Shown: in pieces, positions 9,141 through 17,474 of the stretch
Numbering within the stretch: position 1 is the first letter of the stretch
Layout of the letters: each line of letters begins with the position of its first letter
Source: JAWXBK01 sp034439975
GTDB lineage: Bacteria > Pseudomonadota > Alphaproteobacteria > Dongiales > Dongiaceae
Direction: 5' to 3'
Length of the DNA: 64,000 nt
Assembly (NCBI GenBank): GCA_034439975.1
Contig: JAWXBK010000064.1
Span: forward strand, 11,132 to 75,131
Position numbers and translations under genes: made by a program
The notes under the pieces: generated by a model
What the model saw: only the letters and a program-made list of their open reading frames with translations
Database searches by the model: none
What the model was told of the DNA's origin: nothing

Positions 9141-10580
9141 ATGGCCCAGGCCTACGGCGTCGCGCTGCCGGAGATTTTCCTTGCCGTCGTCGGCATGGCG
9201 ATCCTGCTTTATGGTGCGTTCCGCAAGCAGGAGGACGAGGCTGCAGCGAACTGGCTGGTGATGGCCGCGCTCGGCGGTGCATTGCTGCTGGTTCTATACG
9301 GCGCCGGCGGACCGGCGATCGCCTTCAACGGGCTCTTTATCGCCGATGGCTATGCCGTGTTCCTCAAGGTCCTGATCCTGATCGGTGCGACGCTCGCCGT
9401 TCTGATGTCGCTCGACTATCTCGACCGCGCATTCATGGCGCGGTTCGAGTTCCCGATCCTTCTGCTCTATGCCGTGCTCGGCATGTTGATGATGGTGTCG
9501 GCCAACGACCTCATCTCGCTCTATATCGGTCTAGAACTGCAAAGCCTCGCGCTTTATGTCGTCGCCGCGTTCCGCCGCGATTCGCTGCGCTCGACCGAAG
9601 CGGGGCTCAAATATTTCGTGCTCGGGGCTTTGTCCTCGGGGATGCTGCTTTATGGCGCCTCGCTGATCTACGGCTTTACGGGTGCCACACATTTCGATGC
9701 GATTGCGGCGGCCTTCGCCGATGGGCAACAGGCACCGATCGGCGTGGTGGTGGGGCTCGTATTCCTGATCGCCGGGCTCGCCTTCAAGGTATCGGCCGTG
9801 CCGTTCCATATGTGGACGCCCGATGTGTATGAAGGCGCGCCAACGCCGGTCACGGCCTTCTTCGCGATCGCGCCCAAGGTGGCGGCGATCGGGCTTTTCG
9901 TCCGCGTCATGGTCGGTCCGTTCGGCGATCTGGTTGCCGAATGGCAACAGATCATCGTGTTCATCGCGATCGCCTCGATGGTCCTGGGCGCGGTGGCGGC
10001 GATCAATCAGACGAATATCAAGCGACTGATGGCATACAGCTCGATCGGCAATATCGGCTATGCGCTGGTCGGGCTCGCCGCCGGCACCGAAGAGGGTGTG
10101 CGCGGCGTCCTCGTCTATATGACGATCTATATGGTGATGACCCTCGGCACCTTTGGCTGCATCCTCGCGATGCGCCAGAAAGGTCGTATGCTCGAGGGCA
10201 TCGACGATCTCAAGGGTCTCGGCCGCACCCAGCCGATGATGGCAGCCGCGTTTGCGATTTTCATGTTCTCGATGGCCGGCATTCCACCGCTCGCCGGTTT
10301 CTTCGGTAAGTTCTATGTGTTCATGGCGGCGGTGAATGCTGGGCTTTATGTGCTGGCGGTATTCGGCGTCGTCGCGAGCGTGGTGGCCGCGTTCTATTAT
10401 CTGCGCATCGTCAAGCTGATGTATTTCGATGCGCCGACGGAAGCCTTCGATCGACCGCTCGGCTGGAAGCTTGGCTCGGTCATCGCGGTGACGGGGCTCG
10501 CGATTCTGCTCTTCCTCGTGCTGCCCGGGCCGATGCTGCACAGTGCCGGCACGGCGGCTGCCACGCTGTTCAACGGCTGA
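9141..10580 (+). CDS. nuoN: NADH-quinone oxidoreductase subunit N
   Basis: This is the third antiporter-like subunit of the membrane arm (479 aa), next to NuoK in the complex. Visible motifs include YIGLELQSLALYVVAAF, PFHMWTPDVYEGAPTPVTAF and INQTNIKRLMAYSSIGNIGY, with the key Lys and Glu residues present. It closes the nuo gene set, but transcription probably continues, because birA begins only 4 nt after the TGA. Confidence 0.97.
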   Translation: MAQAYGVALPEIFLAVVGMAILLYGAFRKQEDEAAANWLVMAALGGALLLVLYGAGGPAIAFNGLFIADGYAVFLKVLILIGATLAVLMSLDYLDRAFMARFEFPILLLYAVLGMLMMVSANDLISLYIGLELQSLALYVVAAFRRDSLRSTEAGLKYFVLGALSSGMLLYGASLIYGFTGATHFDAIAAAFADGQQAPIGVVVGLVFLIAGLAFKVSAVPFHMWTPDVYEGAPTPVTAFFAIAPKVAAIGLFVRVMVGPFGDLVAEWQQIIVFIAIASMVLGAVAAINQTNIKRLMAYSSIGNIGYALVGLAAGTEEGVRGVLVYMTIYMVMTLGTFGCILAMRQKGRMLEGIDDLKGLGRTQPMMAAAFAIFMFSMAGIPPLAGFFGKFYVFMAAVNAGLYVLAVFGVVASVVAAFYYLRIVKLMYFDAPTEAFDRPLGWKLGSVIAVTGLAILLFLVLPGPMLHSAGTAAATLFNG

Positions 10581-10584
10581 GCCT

Positions 10585-11367
10585 TTGCTGGATCTGCCGC
10601 CCTTCTTCACGCTTCATCGCTTCGACACGATCGGCAGCAGCAACGACGAGGCGCGACATCGGGCCGAGGCGGGCGCGCCGGAAGGCACGCTGATCTGGGC
10701 CGGCGAACAGACCGCAGGTCGCGGTCGCCGCGGCCGAAGCTGGGCCTCGCCGCCGGGCAATCTCTACCTCTCCCTGCTGCTGCGTCCCGGCGTCGACTAT
10801 GCCGTAGCACCGCAGCTCGGTTTCGTCTGCGCGCTCGCGATGGGCGAAGCGGTCGCGTCGTTGCTGCCCGATGGTGCGAACCGCATCCGTTACAAATGGC
10901 CGAATGATCTGCTGGTTGATGGCGCGAAGATCGCCGGCATCCTGCTCGAGGCGGGGCCGGTCATGCCGCGTGCCGCGTCGGCCGGTACCGATCCGGGGCC
11001 GCGTTTCGTCATCGCGGGCATCGGCGTCAATGTCGCCTCGGCCCCGACCGACACGCCCTATCCGGCGATTGGGCTCGTCGCTGCAGGCGCAAACGAGGCA
11101 ACGCCGGCCCTGCTATTGGCGCGCTTTGCCCGATCCTTCGCGGCCGGTTACGCTGCCTGGCGCGCGAGCGGCTTCGCGCACGCGCGCGAGGCGTGGCTCG
11201 CAATCGGACATCGGGTCGGAGACAGTCTGATGGTGCGCATCGGCGACGGGCAGGAGATACGCGGCCGGTTCCTCGATCTCGACGCGGACGGCGCGCTGCT
11301 GCTCGAACTCGCGTCGGGTGAACGCCGCCGCATCGGTGCCGGCGATGTCCAGATGATGGCGGCGTGA
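10585..11367 (+). CDS. birA: Biotin--[acetyl-CoA-carboxylase] ligase, catalytic-only form
   Basis: This enzyme makes biotinyl-AMP and transfers biotin to carboxylase carrier proteins. The catalytic domain has the family signatures GRGRRGRSW and KWPNDLLVDGAKIAGIL, with a short C-terminal SH3-like domain. The protein (about 260 aa) lacks the N-terminal winged helix of E. coli BirA, so it should not repress bio genes itself. I place the start at the TTG at 10585, just after nuoN. An in-frame GTG at 10543 lies inside nuoN and is less likely. Linkage of nuoN, birA and coaX is common in alphaproteobacteria. Confidence 0.93.
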   Translation: MLDLPPFFTLHRFDTIGSSNDEARHRAEAGAPEGTLIWAGEQTAGRGRRGRSWASPPGNLYLSLLLRPGVDYAVAPQLGFVCALAMGEAVASLLPDGANRIRYKWPNDLLVDGAKIAGILLEAGPVMPRAASAGTDPGPRFVIAGIGVNVASAPTDTPYPAIGLVAAGANEATPALLLARFARSFAAGYAAWRASGFAHAREAWLAIGHRVGDSLMVRIGDGQEIRGRFLDLDADGALLLELASGERRRIGAGDVQMMAA

Positions 11368-11375
11368 GAGAGACG

Positions 11376-12158
11376 ATGCTCCTCGCGATCAATGCCAACA
11401 ACACGCTGACCAAGTTCGCGCTCTATGACGGCGATACGGCGCGCGGCAATTGGCGGCTTGCGACCCAACCGGCGCGCACCGCCGACGAATATTTCGTCTG
11501 GCTGGCGCAGCTCATGGCGCTGGCAGGCGAAGATCGCGCGGCGATCGATGCCGCCATCATCGCGACCGTGGTGCCGCCCTCGCTGTTTCATCTGAAGCAG
11601 CTCTGCCGCCAGCATTTCGGCTGCGAGCCGTTGGTCGTCGGCGAAAGCGACGTCAAACTCGGCATGAATGTCCGGCTCGACCGGCCGCAGGAAGTCGGCG
11701 CTGACCGGCTCGCGAATGCGGTCGGCGGTCATCTCGCTCATCCGGGTGCGCTGATCGTGGTCGATTTCGGCACCGCGACGACCTTCGATGTGATCGCCGA
11801 CAACGGCGATTATTGCGGCGGCGCAATCGCACCCGGCGTCCAGCTCAGCCTCGAGGTCCTGCACAGTGCGACCGCGAAGCTGCCGCGGATCGACGTCGAG
11901 CGCCCGGCCAAGGCGATCGGCACCGATACGCTGACGGCCATGCAGTCCGGCATCTTCTGGGGCTATATCGGCTTGATCGAGGGGCTGATCGCGCGCATGC
12001 GGGCCGAATGGCCCGGACCGATGACGATCGTCGCGACCGGCGGCCTCGCGCCGCTCTTCTTCGGCGCGACCGACGCGCTCGAATATCTCGATCCGGATCT
12101 GACGATGCGTGGGTTGGTCGAGATTCATCGGCGCAACAAGGGAGGCCGCAGAGCGTGA
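11376..12158 (+). CDS. coaX: Type III pantothenate kinase
   Basis: This enzyme phosphorylates pantothenate, the first step of CoA synthesis. It has an ASKHA fold, GADRLANAV as the adenosine/pantothenate region, VVDFGTATTFDVI as the second phosphate loop, and GGAIAPGVQLS. The first phosphate loop reads INANNTLTKF, where many family members have an Asp-x-Gly-Asn-Thr pattern. I start at the ATG at 11376, after GAGAGA; a GTG at 11364 overlapping the birA stop is an alternative. The stop overlaps the GTG start of rnj. Confidence 0.93.
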   Translation: MLLAINANNTLTKFALYDGDTARGNWRLATQPARTADEYFVWLAQLMALAGEDRAAIDAAIIATVVPPSLFHLKQLCRQHFGCEPLVVGESDVKLGMNVRLDRPQEVGADRLANAVGGHLAHPGALIVVDFGTATTFDVIADNGDYCGGAIAPGVQLSLEVLHSATAKLPRIDVERPAKAIGTDTLTAMQSGIFWGYIGLIEGLIARMRAEWPGPMTIVATGGLAPLFFGATDALEYLDPDLTMRGLVEIHRRNKGGRRA

Positions 12159-13813
12159 TCCCCGGCAAGGACGAACTCCTTTTCCTGCCGCTCGGCGGGG
12201 CCGGCGAGATCGGCATGAACCTCAACCTCTACGGCCATGACGGCCGCTGGCTGGCGATCGATTGCGGAGTCACCTTCGGCGACGACACGACGCCGGGCAT
12301 CGACGTGATGATGCCGGATCCCGCCTTCATTGCCGAACGGCGCGAGAGCCTGGTCGGACTGGTTTTGACGCACGCGCATGAGGATCATCTGGGCGCCGTG
12401 CCCTATCTCTGGCCGCGCCTCAAATGTACGGTCTATGCGACGCCGTTCGCAGCCAACGTGCTGCGCCGCAAGCTCAAGGAAACACCGCTGCACGGGAAGG
12501 TGCCGATCGTCGAATTGCCGATGTCGGGCCATGTATCGCTGCCGCCGTTCGATCTCGAGCTGGTGACGTTGACCCATTCGATCCCGGAACCGAATGCCGT
12601 GGTGATCCGAACCAAACTCGGCACCGTGCTGCATACCGGCGACTGGAAGCTCGATCCTGAGCCGTTGGTCGGCCCGCTGACCGACGAGGCGGCGCTGCGT
12701 AAACTCGGCGACGAGGGTGTGCTCGCGATGGTCTGTGATTCGACCAACGCGCTGGTGCCCGGTGCATCGGGCTCCGAAGCCGAGGTGCGCGAAGGGCTGA
12801 TGAAACTGGTCGCCGGCCGCACGGGCCGCGTCGCAGTCGCCTGCTTCGCCAGCAACATTGCGCGGCTCGAAACCGCATCCGTTGTTGCGGCGGCGCATAA
12901 TCGCAATGCCGGGCTGGTCGGACGTTCGCTCTACAAGATGGAAGAGGCGGCGCGCGAGACCGGCTATCTCAAGAATTTGCCGCCCTTCGTCGACGAACAT
13001 GATCTCGATTTTCTGCCGCGCGATAGTGTGCTGATGCTTTGCACCGGCAGCCAGGGCGAACCGCGCTCGGCGCTGGCGCGGATCGCGCGCGGACAGCATC
13101 CCCATGCCCGGCTCGAGCCGGGCGACACGGTCATCTTTTCCTCACGCGTGATCCCGGGCAACGAGCGCTCGATCGGCCGGTTGCAGGATGATCTCGCCAA
13201 GCTCGGCGTCGATGTCATCACGACGCGCGACGCGTTCGTGCATGTTTCGGGCCATCCCGCCCGCGACGAGCTCGCTACCATGTATCAGTGGGTGCGGCCA
13301 AAGATCGCAGTGCCGGTCCACGGCGAGCATCGTCATATGCGCGCGCATGCGGCATTGGCCGAAGAGTGCCAGGTGCCGCAGGCGGCGGTCGTCGAAAACG
13401 GGCAGATCTTGCGGTTGGCGCCAGGCCCCGCTGAAATTATCGCCGAGGTGCCGTCCGGACGCCTGGTGCTCGACGGCACCAGTCTGGTACCGCTGTCGGG
13501 CGAGCTTATGCGCGCGCGCAGCCGGCTCGCCACCAGCGGCGCGGTGATCGCGACCCTCGTGGTCGACCGTGCCGGCAAGCTGATGACAAATCCGCAGATT
13601 TCGGCGCACGGCCTGGTCGATCCGGGTGGCGACAACCAGTTGCAGGAACGTGTGACCGAGGCGATCCGCGAAGCGATCGAGGATATGGACAGTGCCGGTC
13701 GAAGTAACGACGATGCCCTGGCCGAAGCGGTGCGCCGGGGCGTCCGTCGGGCGGTCAATGCGGCGCACGGTAAGAAGCCGATGACCGATATCCACGTGGT
13801 GCGGGTGAAATAG
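12155..13813 (+). CDS. rnj: Ribonuclease J
   Basis: This is a metallo-beta-lactamase/beta-CASP exo- and endoribonuclease involved in rRNA and mRNA processing. The zinc motif THAHEDH lies at about residues 72-78, and LHTGDWKLDPEP, CDSTNA and CTGSQGEPRSAL follow. The RNase J C-terminal domain completes the 552-aa protein, a normal length. The frame is open upstream inside coaX. I chose the GTG at 12155 because a strong GGGAGG SD lies 7 nt before it and the protein then begins at the beta-lactamase fold (LLFLPLGGAGEIGMN). The start overlaps the coaX stop by 4 nt. Confidence 0.94.
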   Translation: MIPGKDELLFLPLGGAGEIGMNLNLYGHDGRWLAIDCGVTFGDDTTPGIDVMMPDPAFIAERRESLVGLVLTHAHEDHLGAVPYLWPRLKCTVYATPFAANVLRRKLKETPLHGKVPIVELPMSGHVSLPPFDLELVTLTHSIPEPNAVVIRTKLGTVLHTGDWKLDPEPLVGPLTDEAALRKLGDEGVLAMVCDSTNALVPGASGSEAEVREGLMKLVAGRTGRVAVACFASNIARLETASVVAAAHNRNAGLVGRSLYKMEEAARETGYLKNLPPFVDEHDLDFLPRDSVLMLCTGSQGEPRSALARIARGQHPHARLEPGDTVIFSSRVIPGNERSIGRLQDDLAKLGVDVITTRDAFVHVSGHPARDELATMYQWVRPKIAVPVHGEHRHMRAHAALAEECQVPQAAVVENGQILRLAPGPAEIIAEVPSGRLVLDGTSLVPLSGELMRARSRLATSGAVIATLVVDRAGKLMTNPQISAHGLVDPGGDNQLQERVTEAIREAIEDMDSAGRSNDDALAEAVRRGVRRAVNAAHGKKPMTDIHVVRVK

Positions 13814-13823
13814 GGGTGCGAGC

Positions 13824-14228
13824 ATGATCGGGCGTCTCAATCATGTGGCCATCGCCGTGCCGGATCTCGACGCCGCGACCGCGCTCTATCGCGATACGCT
13901 GGGCGCTCGCGTCTCCGAACCACTGGACCAGCCCGAGCATGGCGTCACGGTCGTGTTCGTCGATCTGCCAAACACCAAGATCGAGTTGTTGCATCCGTTG
14001 GGTGCCATTTCGCCGATCGCGAATTTTCTCGAGCGCAACGCCAGCGGCGGGATTCATCATATCTGTTACGAGGTCGACGATATCCATGCGGCGCGCGACT
14101 GCTTGAAGGCGGATGGCGCTCGTCTGCTCGGCGACGGTGAACCCAGGATCGGCGCGCATGGCAAGCCGGTCCTGTTTCTGCATCCCAAGGATTTCTGCGG
14201 TACCTTGATCGAGCTCGAACAGAAATGA
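13824..14228 (+). CDS. mce: Methylmalonyl-CoA epimerase (VOC superfamily)
   Basis: This enzyme interconverts (S)- and (R)-methylmalonyl-CoA in propionyl-CoA catabolism. The 134-aa protein has two VOC beta-alpha-beta-beta-beta modules. Metal ligands fit His in LNHVAIAVPDL, His in GGIHHICYEVDD and Glu in GTLIELEQK. KIELLHPLG is typical of the epimerase rather than of glyoxalase I. An AGGGG SD precedes the ATG. The stop overlaps the next gene (ATGA). A generic glyoxalase-like enzyme is the alternative. Confidence 0.88.
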   Translation: MIGRLNHVAIAVPDLDAATALYRDTLGARVSEPLDQPEHGVTVVFVDLPNTKIELLHPLGAISPIANFLERNASGGIHHICYEVDDIHAARDCLKADGARLLGDGEPRIGAHGKPVLFLHPKDFCGTLIELEQK

Positions 14229-14464
14229 ACTGGTTTACCAGCGTTCTGGTCTTCGTCGTTATCTGGTGGGTGGTGATCTTCACTGTTCTGCCCTGGGGCG
14301 TACGCGTGCCGGACCGGCAGGACGATGCAGGCCACGCGTCGAGTGCGCCGGTCAATCCGCGGCTCTGGGTCAAGGGCGTCGTCACCACGGGGATAACCGT
14401 GGCGATTTGGCTCTGCATTTACTTTCTGATTGAATCGGACTGGATGTCGTTCCGCGGGCCCTGA
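14225..14464 (+). CDS. DUF1467 family small membrane protein
   Basis: This 79-aa protein has two predicted transmembrane helices (about residues 4-22 and 53-70) joined by a polar loop with VRVPDRQDD. The N-terminal WFTSVLVFVVIWWVVIFTVLPWGVR pattern matches DUF1467, a family of unknown function found after the epimerase gene in many alphaproteobacteria. Its start overlaps the mce stop by 4 nt, so the two are probably cotranslated. I do not know its function. Confidence 0.8.
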   Translation: MNWFTSVLVFVVIWWVVIFTVLPWGVRVPDRQDDAGHASSAPVNPRLWVKGVVTTGITVAIWLCIYFLIESDWMSFRGP

Positions 14465-14506
14465 TGCTTCCCGTCGGCCGGCGCAAAGGGGAGGGGCACC
14501 GCCGCG

Positions 14507-15373
14507 ATGCTGGTTCTGCATGACGGCAATCCGCTGGTTCATATCCGGCGCGCCTGGGTCAACCAGACGATCGTCGTCCTGATCCTGCTCGTATTTCTGG
14601 CGCAGACGTTCGATCTGTTCTTCTGGCCGCGCTTCGCGTTCTTTCCGCTTCAACTCATCCACGGTCTCGGCGAACCCGGACCGCTTCAGGGCATCGTCGG
14701 TCTTGTCACGCATATCTTTCTCCATGGCAGCTGGCTGCATGTGCTCGGCAATCTGATCGCGCTCTGGGTGTTCGGCGACAATATCGAAGACGCGATGGGG
14801 CATTTCCGGTATCTGCTGTTCTTCTTCGTCTGCGGGATCGCTGCGGCGCTGGCGCAGGCGTTTCTCGGCGATCCGCGCATCCCGATGATCGGTGCGAGCG
14901 GCGCTGTCTCTGCCGTGATGGGCGCGTATCTTTTGCTGCATCCGCGCGCGCGGGTGCTGATGCTGGCCTTCAATGTCGTACCGATTCTGGCCCCGGCCTC
15001 GCTCGTCGTCGGCGCCGATATCATGCTGAACGCGTATATGGCCTGGGAGGCGGCGCAATCGGTCCGTGGTCCCGCCAATTCCGAGGCCGCCGGAATCGCC
15101 TGGTGGGCGCATATCGGCGGGTTTGTCGCGGGGATGGCGTTGATTGCCATTCTGCGTCGGCGCGACGTTGCCATGTTCCAGCCGGCACCAGCCGCCGCCG
15201 GCCGCACCTTGAGCTGGGTCGCGCGTTTCATCCCGACACTGGCCTGGCCGGGCGAACGGCCGGTCGGCGACGAAGCGGGTGTTGTCACGAAAAGCCGCAA
15301 CGATCGCTGGATGGTGTTCCTGAAGGCGCTGATTTACGTTGTTCTGATCTTCATCCTGATGCGGGTTCTCTGA
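14507..15373 (+). CDS. Rhomboid family intramembrane serine protease
   Basis: This is a 288-aa polytopic membrane protein of the rhomboid family. The catalytic Ser is in GASGAVSAVMG and the catalytic His in AHIGGFVAGM. The oxyanion-hole His and Asn are seen in HGSWLHVLGNLIALWVFG. Substrates cannot be inferred. A strong SD (AAAGGGGAGGGG) precedes the ATG at 14507. Its stop overlaps the following glycosylase start by one base, so the two genes are coupled. The pair is a local addition between DUF1467 and proS. Confidence 0.9.
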   Translation: MLVLHDGNPLVHIRRAWVNQTIVVLILLVFLAQTFDLFFWPRFAFFPLQLIHGLGEPGPLQGIVGLVTHIFLHGSWLHVLGNLIALWVFGDNIEDAMGHFRYLLFFFVCGIAAALAQAFLGDPRIPMIGASGAVSAVMGAYLLLHPRARVLMLAFNVVPILAPASLVVGADIMLNAYMAWEAAQSVRGPANSEAAGIAWWAHIGGFVAGMALIAILRRRDVAMFQPAPAAAGRTLSWVARFIPTLAWPGERPVGDEAGVVTKSRNDRWMVFLKALIYVVLIFILMRVL

Positions 15374-15909
15374 TGAGCGGCTATTGCGAGGCGGCGCCGG
15401 GCCATCCATTCCACGGACCCTATCATGAGAACGAATATGGCTTTCCGCTCGACGGCGACGATGCGCTGTTCGAGCGTCTCGTGCTCGAAATCAACCAGGC
15501 GGGCTTGAGTTGGCTCACGATCCTGAAGAAGCGCGCGGCGTTTCACGACGCCTATCGTAGTTTCGAAATCGATCGTGTCGCGAAGTTCGGCGAGCGCGAC
15601 AAGGCACGGTTGATGGCCGATGCCGGCATTATCCGCAACCGGCTCAAGATCGAAGCGGCGATCGACAATGCCAAGCGCGTCCGCGAGCTGCGCAAGGAGC
15701 ACGGCTCGTTCGCCGGTTGGCTCGATGCGCACCATCCGCTGTCCAAGGACGAGTGGGTGAAGCTCTTCAAGAAAACGTTCCGCTTCACCGGCGGCGAGAT
15801 CGTCGGCGAGTTCCTGATGAGCACCGGCTATCTGCCCGGCGCGCATCATGAGAACTGCCCGGTATACAAGCGGGTATTGAAGGCGAAGCCGGCCTGGCAG
15901 CGGGGCTGA
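15373..15909 (+). CDS. tag: DNA-3-methyladenine glycosylase I
   Basis: This enzyme excises 3-methyladenine from alkylated DNA. The 178-aa protein has the Tag signatures HENEYGFPLDGDDALFE and INQAGLSWLTILKKR, and a C-terminal GAHHENCPVYKRV that supplies zinc ligands. An early Cys (residue 5) and His fit the N-terminal half of the zinc site. The N-terminus (YCEAAPGHPFHGPYH) differs from the E. coli type, so this is a divergent subgroup. I chose the ATG at 15373, which overlaps the rhomboid stop; the longer open frame is a shadow inside that gene. Confidence 0.9.
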   Translation: MSGYCEAAPGHPFHGPYHENEYGFPLDGDDALFERLVLEINQAGLSWLTILKKRAAFHDAYRSFEIDRVAKFGERDKARLMADAGIIRNRLKIEAAIDNAKRVRELRKEHGSFAGWLDAHHPLSKDEWVKLFKKTFRFTGGEIVGEFLMSTGYLPGAHHENCPVYKRVLKAKPAWQRG

Positions 15910-15924
15910 ACCGGTCCGCCGGAC

Positions 15925-15970
15925 GCGGTCGCTTCGCTCAGGCGCCTGGCGTGGTTGCTTCGTTCAGGCG
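15925..15970. repeat. Imperfect 20-bp tandem repeat at a convergent gene junction
   Basis: Two copies of a 20-bp unit (15925-15944 and 15951-15970) match at 17 of 20 positions with a period of 26 bp. The second copy spans the stop codon of the NCS2 permease remnant, the first lies in the spacer after tag. A perfect 10-bp palindrome CAGGCGCCTG (15939-15948) lies between them. The repeat may be a small duplication of the permease 3' end. There is no T-tract, so a terminator role is uncertain. Confidence 0.6.
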
Positions 15971-17253
15971 AACGCGAATTTGATGACGAACAGAACCGCG
16001 AGGATCGCGATCGCCGGCTTCAGATCCTTGTATCTGCCGCTCAGGATCTTGATGACCGTGTAGGTGATGAAACCGAACGCGATGCCGTGCGCGATCGAGT
16101 AGGTGAGCGGCATGGTGATCGCCGTCACCACGGCTGGCACATATTCGGTCACGTCCTCCCAGTCGAACTCAGACATGCCGCGGGCCATCAGGCAGGCGAC
16201 ATAGATCAGCGCCGGTGCCGTCGCATAGGCAGGAATCATGCCGGCCAGCGGCGAGAAAAACAGTGCCAGCAGGAAAAGGAGCGCGACCACGACGGCGGTG
16301 AGGCCGCTGCGGCCGCCCGCGCGCACCCCGGCTGCACTTTCGATGTAGCTGGTCGTGGTCGAGGTGCCGAGTGCAGCACCGGCCATCGCCGCCGTACTGT
16401 CGACAACCAGCGCGCGACGCAGGCGCGGCAGCTTGCCTTCAGGTGTCAGCAGGCCCGCGCGATGCGCCACACCAATCAGCGTTCCCGTATTGTCGAAGAA
16501 GTCGACGAACAGGAACGTGAACACGATGGCAATCAGGCCAACTTCGATCGCGCCACCGAGATCCATCGCAAGCAAGGTCGGTGCGATGCTGGGCGGCGTG
16601 TCGGCTAAGCCCTGCCATTGCGTCAGCCCCAGAATGAGACCGACCGCGGTCATGGCGAGGATCGAAATGATGATCGCGCCCGGAATTTTCCAGACATCGA
16701 GCGCCGCCATGAGTACGAGACCAACCGCTGCCAGCACGACCGGCCAGCTTGTCAGATCGCCGAGAGTCACCAGCGTGACCGGATGGTCGACGACGATGCC
16801 CGCGGCCTGCAGGCCGATGATTCCGAGGAACAGGCCGATGCCGGCGCCGATCGCCATTTTCAGGCTCTTCGGGATGCTGTCGATGATGTACTCGCGAACG
16901 GGGGTCACCGACAGGATCAGGAACAGGATGCCCGAGATAAACACCGCTCCGAGCGCCACCTCTCAAGTGTAGCCCATCCCGAGCACGACGCCGTATGCGA
17001 AATACGCATTGAGACCCATGCCCGGTGCGAGTGCGATCGGGTAGTTCGCGAACAAGCCCATGAAGGCGCTGCCGAACGCGGCGGCAAGGCAGGTCGCGAC
17101 AAAGACGGCACCGAAATCCATTCCGGCATCCGACAGAATGGCCGGATTGACGAAGATGATGTACGCCATGGTGAGAAAGGTCGTAACGCCGGCGAGAATC
17201 TCGCGGCGCACATTGGTCCCGAGCTCCGTGAGCTGGAAACACTTGTCGAGCAT
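15964..17253 (-). pseudogene. NCS2/AzgA-type purine permease interrupted by in-frame TGA
   Basis: Read through, this is a 429-codon hypoxanthine/guanine-type permease of the NCS2 (PbuG/AzgA, COG2252) family. It starts at the ATG at 17253 (MLDKCFQLTELGTNVRREIL) after a GGGGGGT SD. The hallmark APGMGLNAYFAYGVVLG lies just before codon 97. There TGA (16965-16963) replaces the expected Trp codon after GMGYT, and the frame then continues with EVALGAVFISGILFL to a normal C-terminus. No frameshift or other stop is visible, so the change is a single G-to-A. A GTG at 16959 could restart translation but has no SD. It is a recent nonsense allele, a sequencing error or, least likely, a read-through case. 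Confidence 0.85.
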
Positions 17254-17384
17254 ACCACCCCCCTTGTGGCGGCGTTGCGCGATCGCGACTCCGATCCTCC
17301 CCAGGGCGCCCGAGTCGCGTCGCTGCGGGCCGCACGGCATTACAGGGAGCGGCGGAAAGGGCGTCAAGCAACGGGCCGGCCCCG

Positions 17385-17413
17385 TGGACAGCGCCGGGGC
17401 CATTGCCTACATT
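17385..17413 (+). promoter_or_regulatory. Predicted promoter of proS
   Basis: A -35 element TGGACA (17385-17390, 5/6 to TTGACA) is separated by 17 nt from TACATT (17408-17413, 4/6 to TATAAT). In alphaproteobacterial terms this is TGGACAG - N14 - CCTACATT. It lies in the 221-bp divergent spacer between the permease remnant and proS and would give a leader of about 55 nt. Confidence 0.45.
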
Positions 17414-17474
17414 CCCCCGCGCGCGAGGGGCCCCATTGGCCCTCTGGCTTCAACGAAAAGAGACCGAGGATTCA

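Noticed and set aside
9531..10610. A 359-codon minus-strand open frame over nuoN
   Set aside because: It is highly charged (His/Arg/Asp/Glu-rich) as expected from the complement of a hydrophobic membrane gene, and has no start signal or domain.
16963..16965. Reassignment of TGA to Trp in this organism
   Set aside because: Many genes here (nuoH, nuoN, frr, fabZ, trpC and others) end in TGA at the expected family length, often overlapping the next start, so TGA is an ordinary stop.
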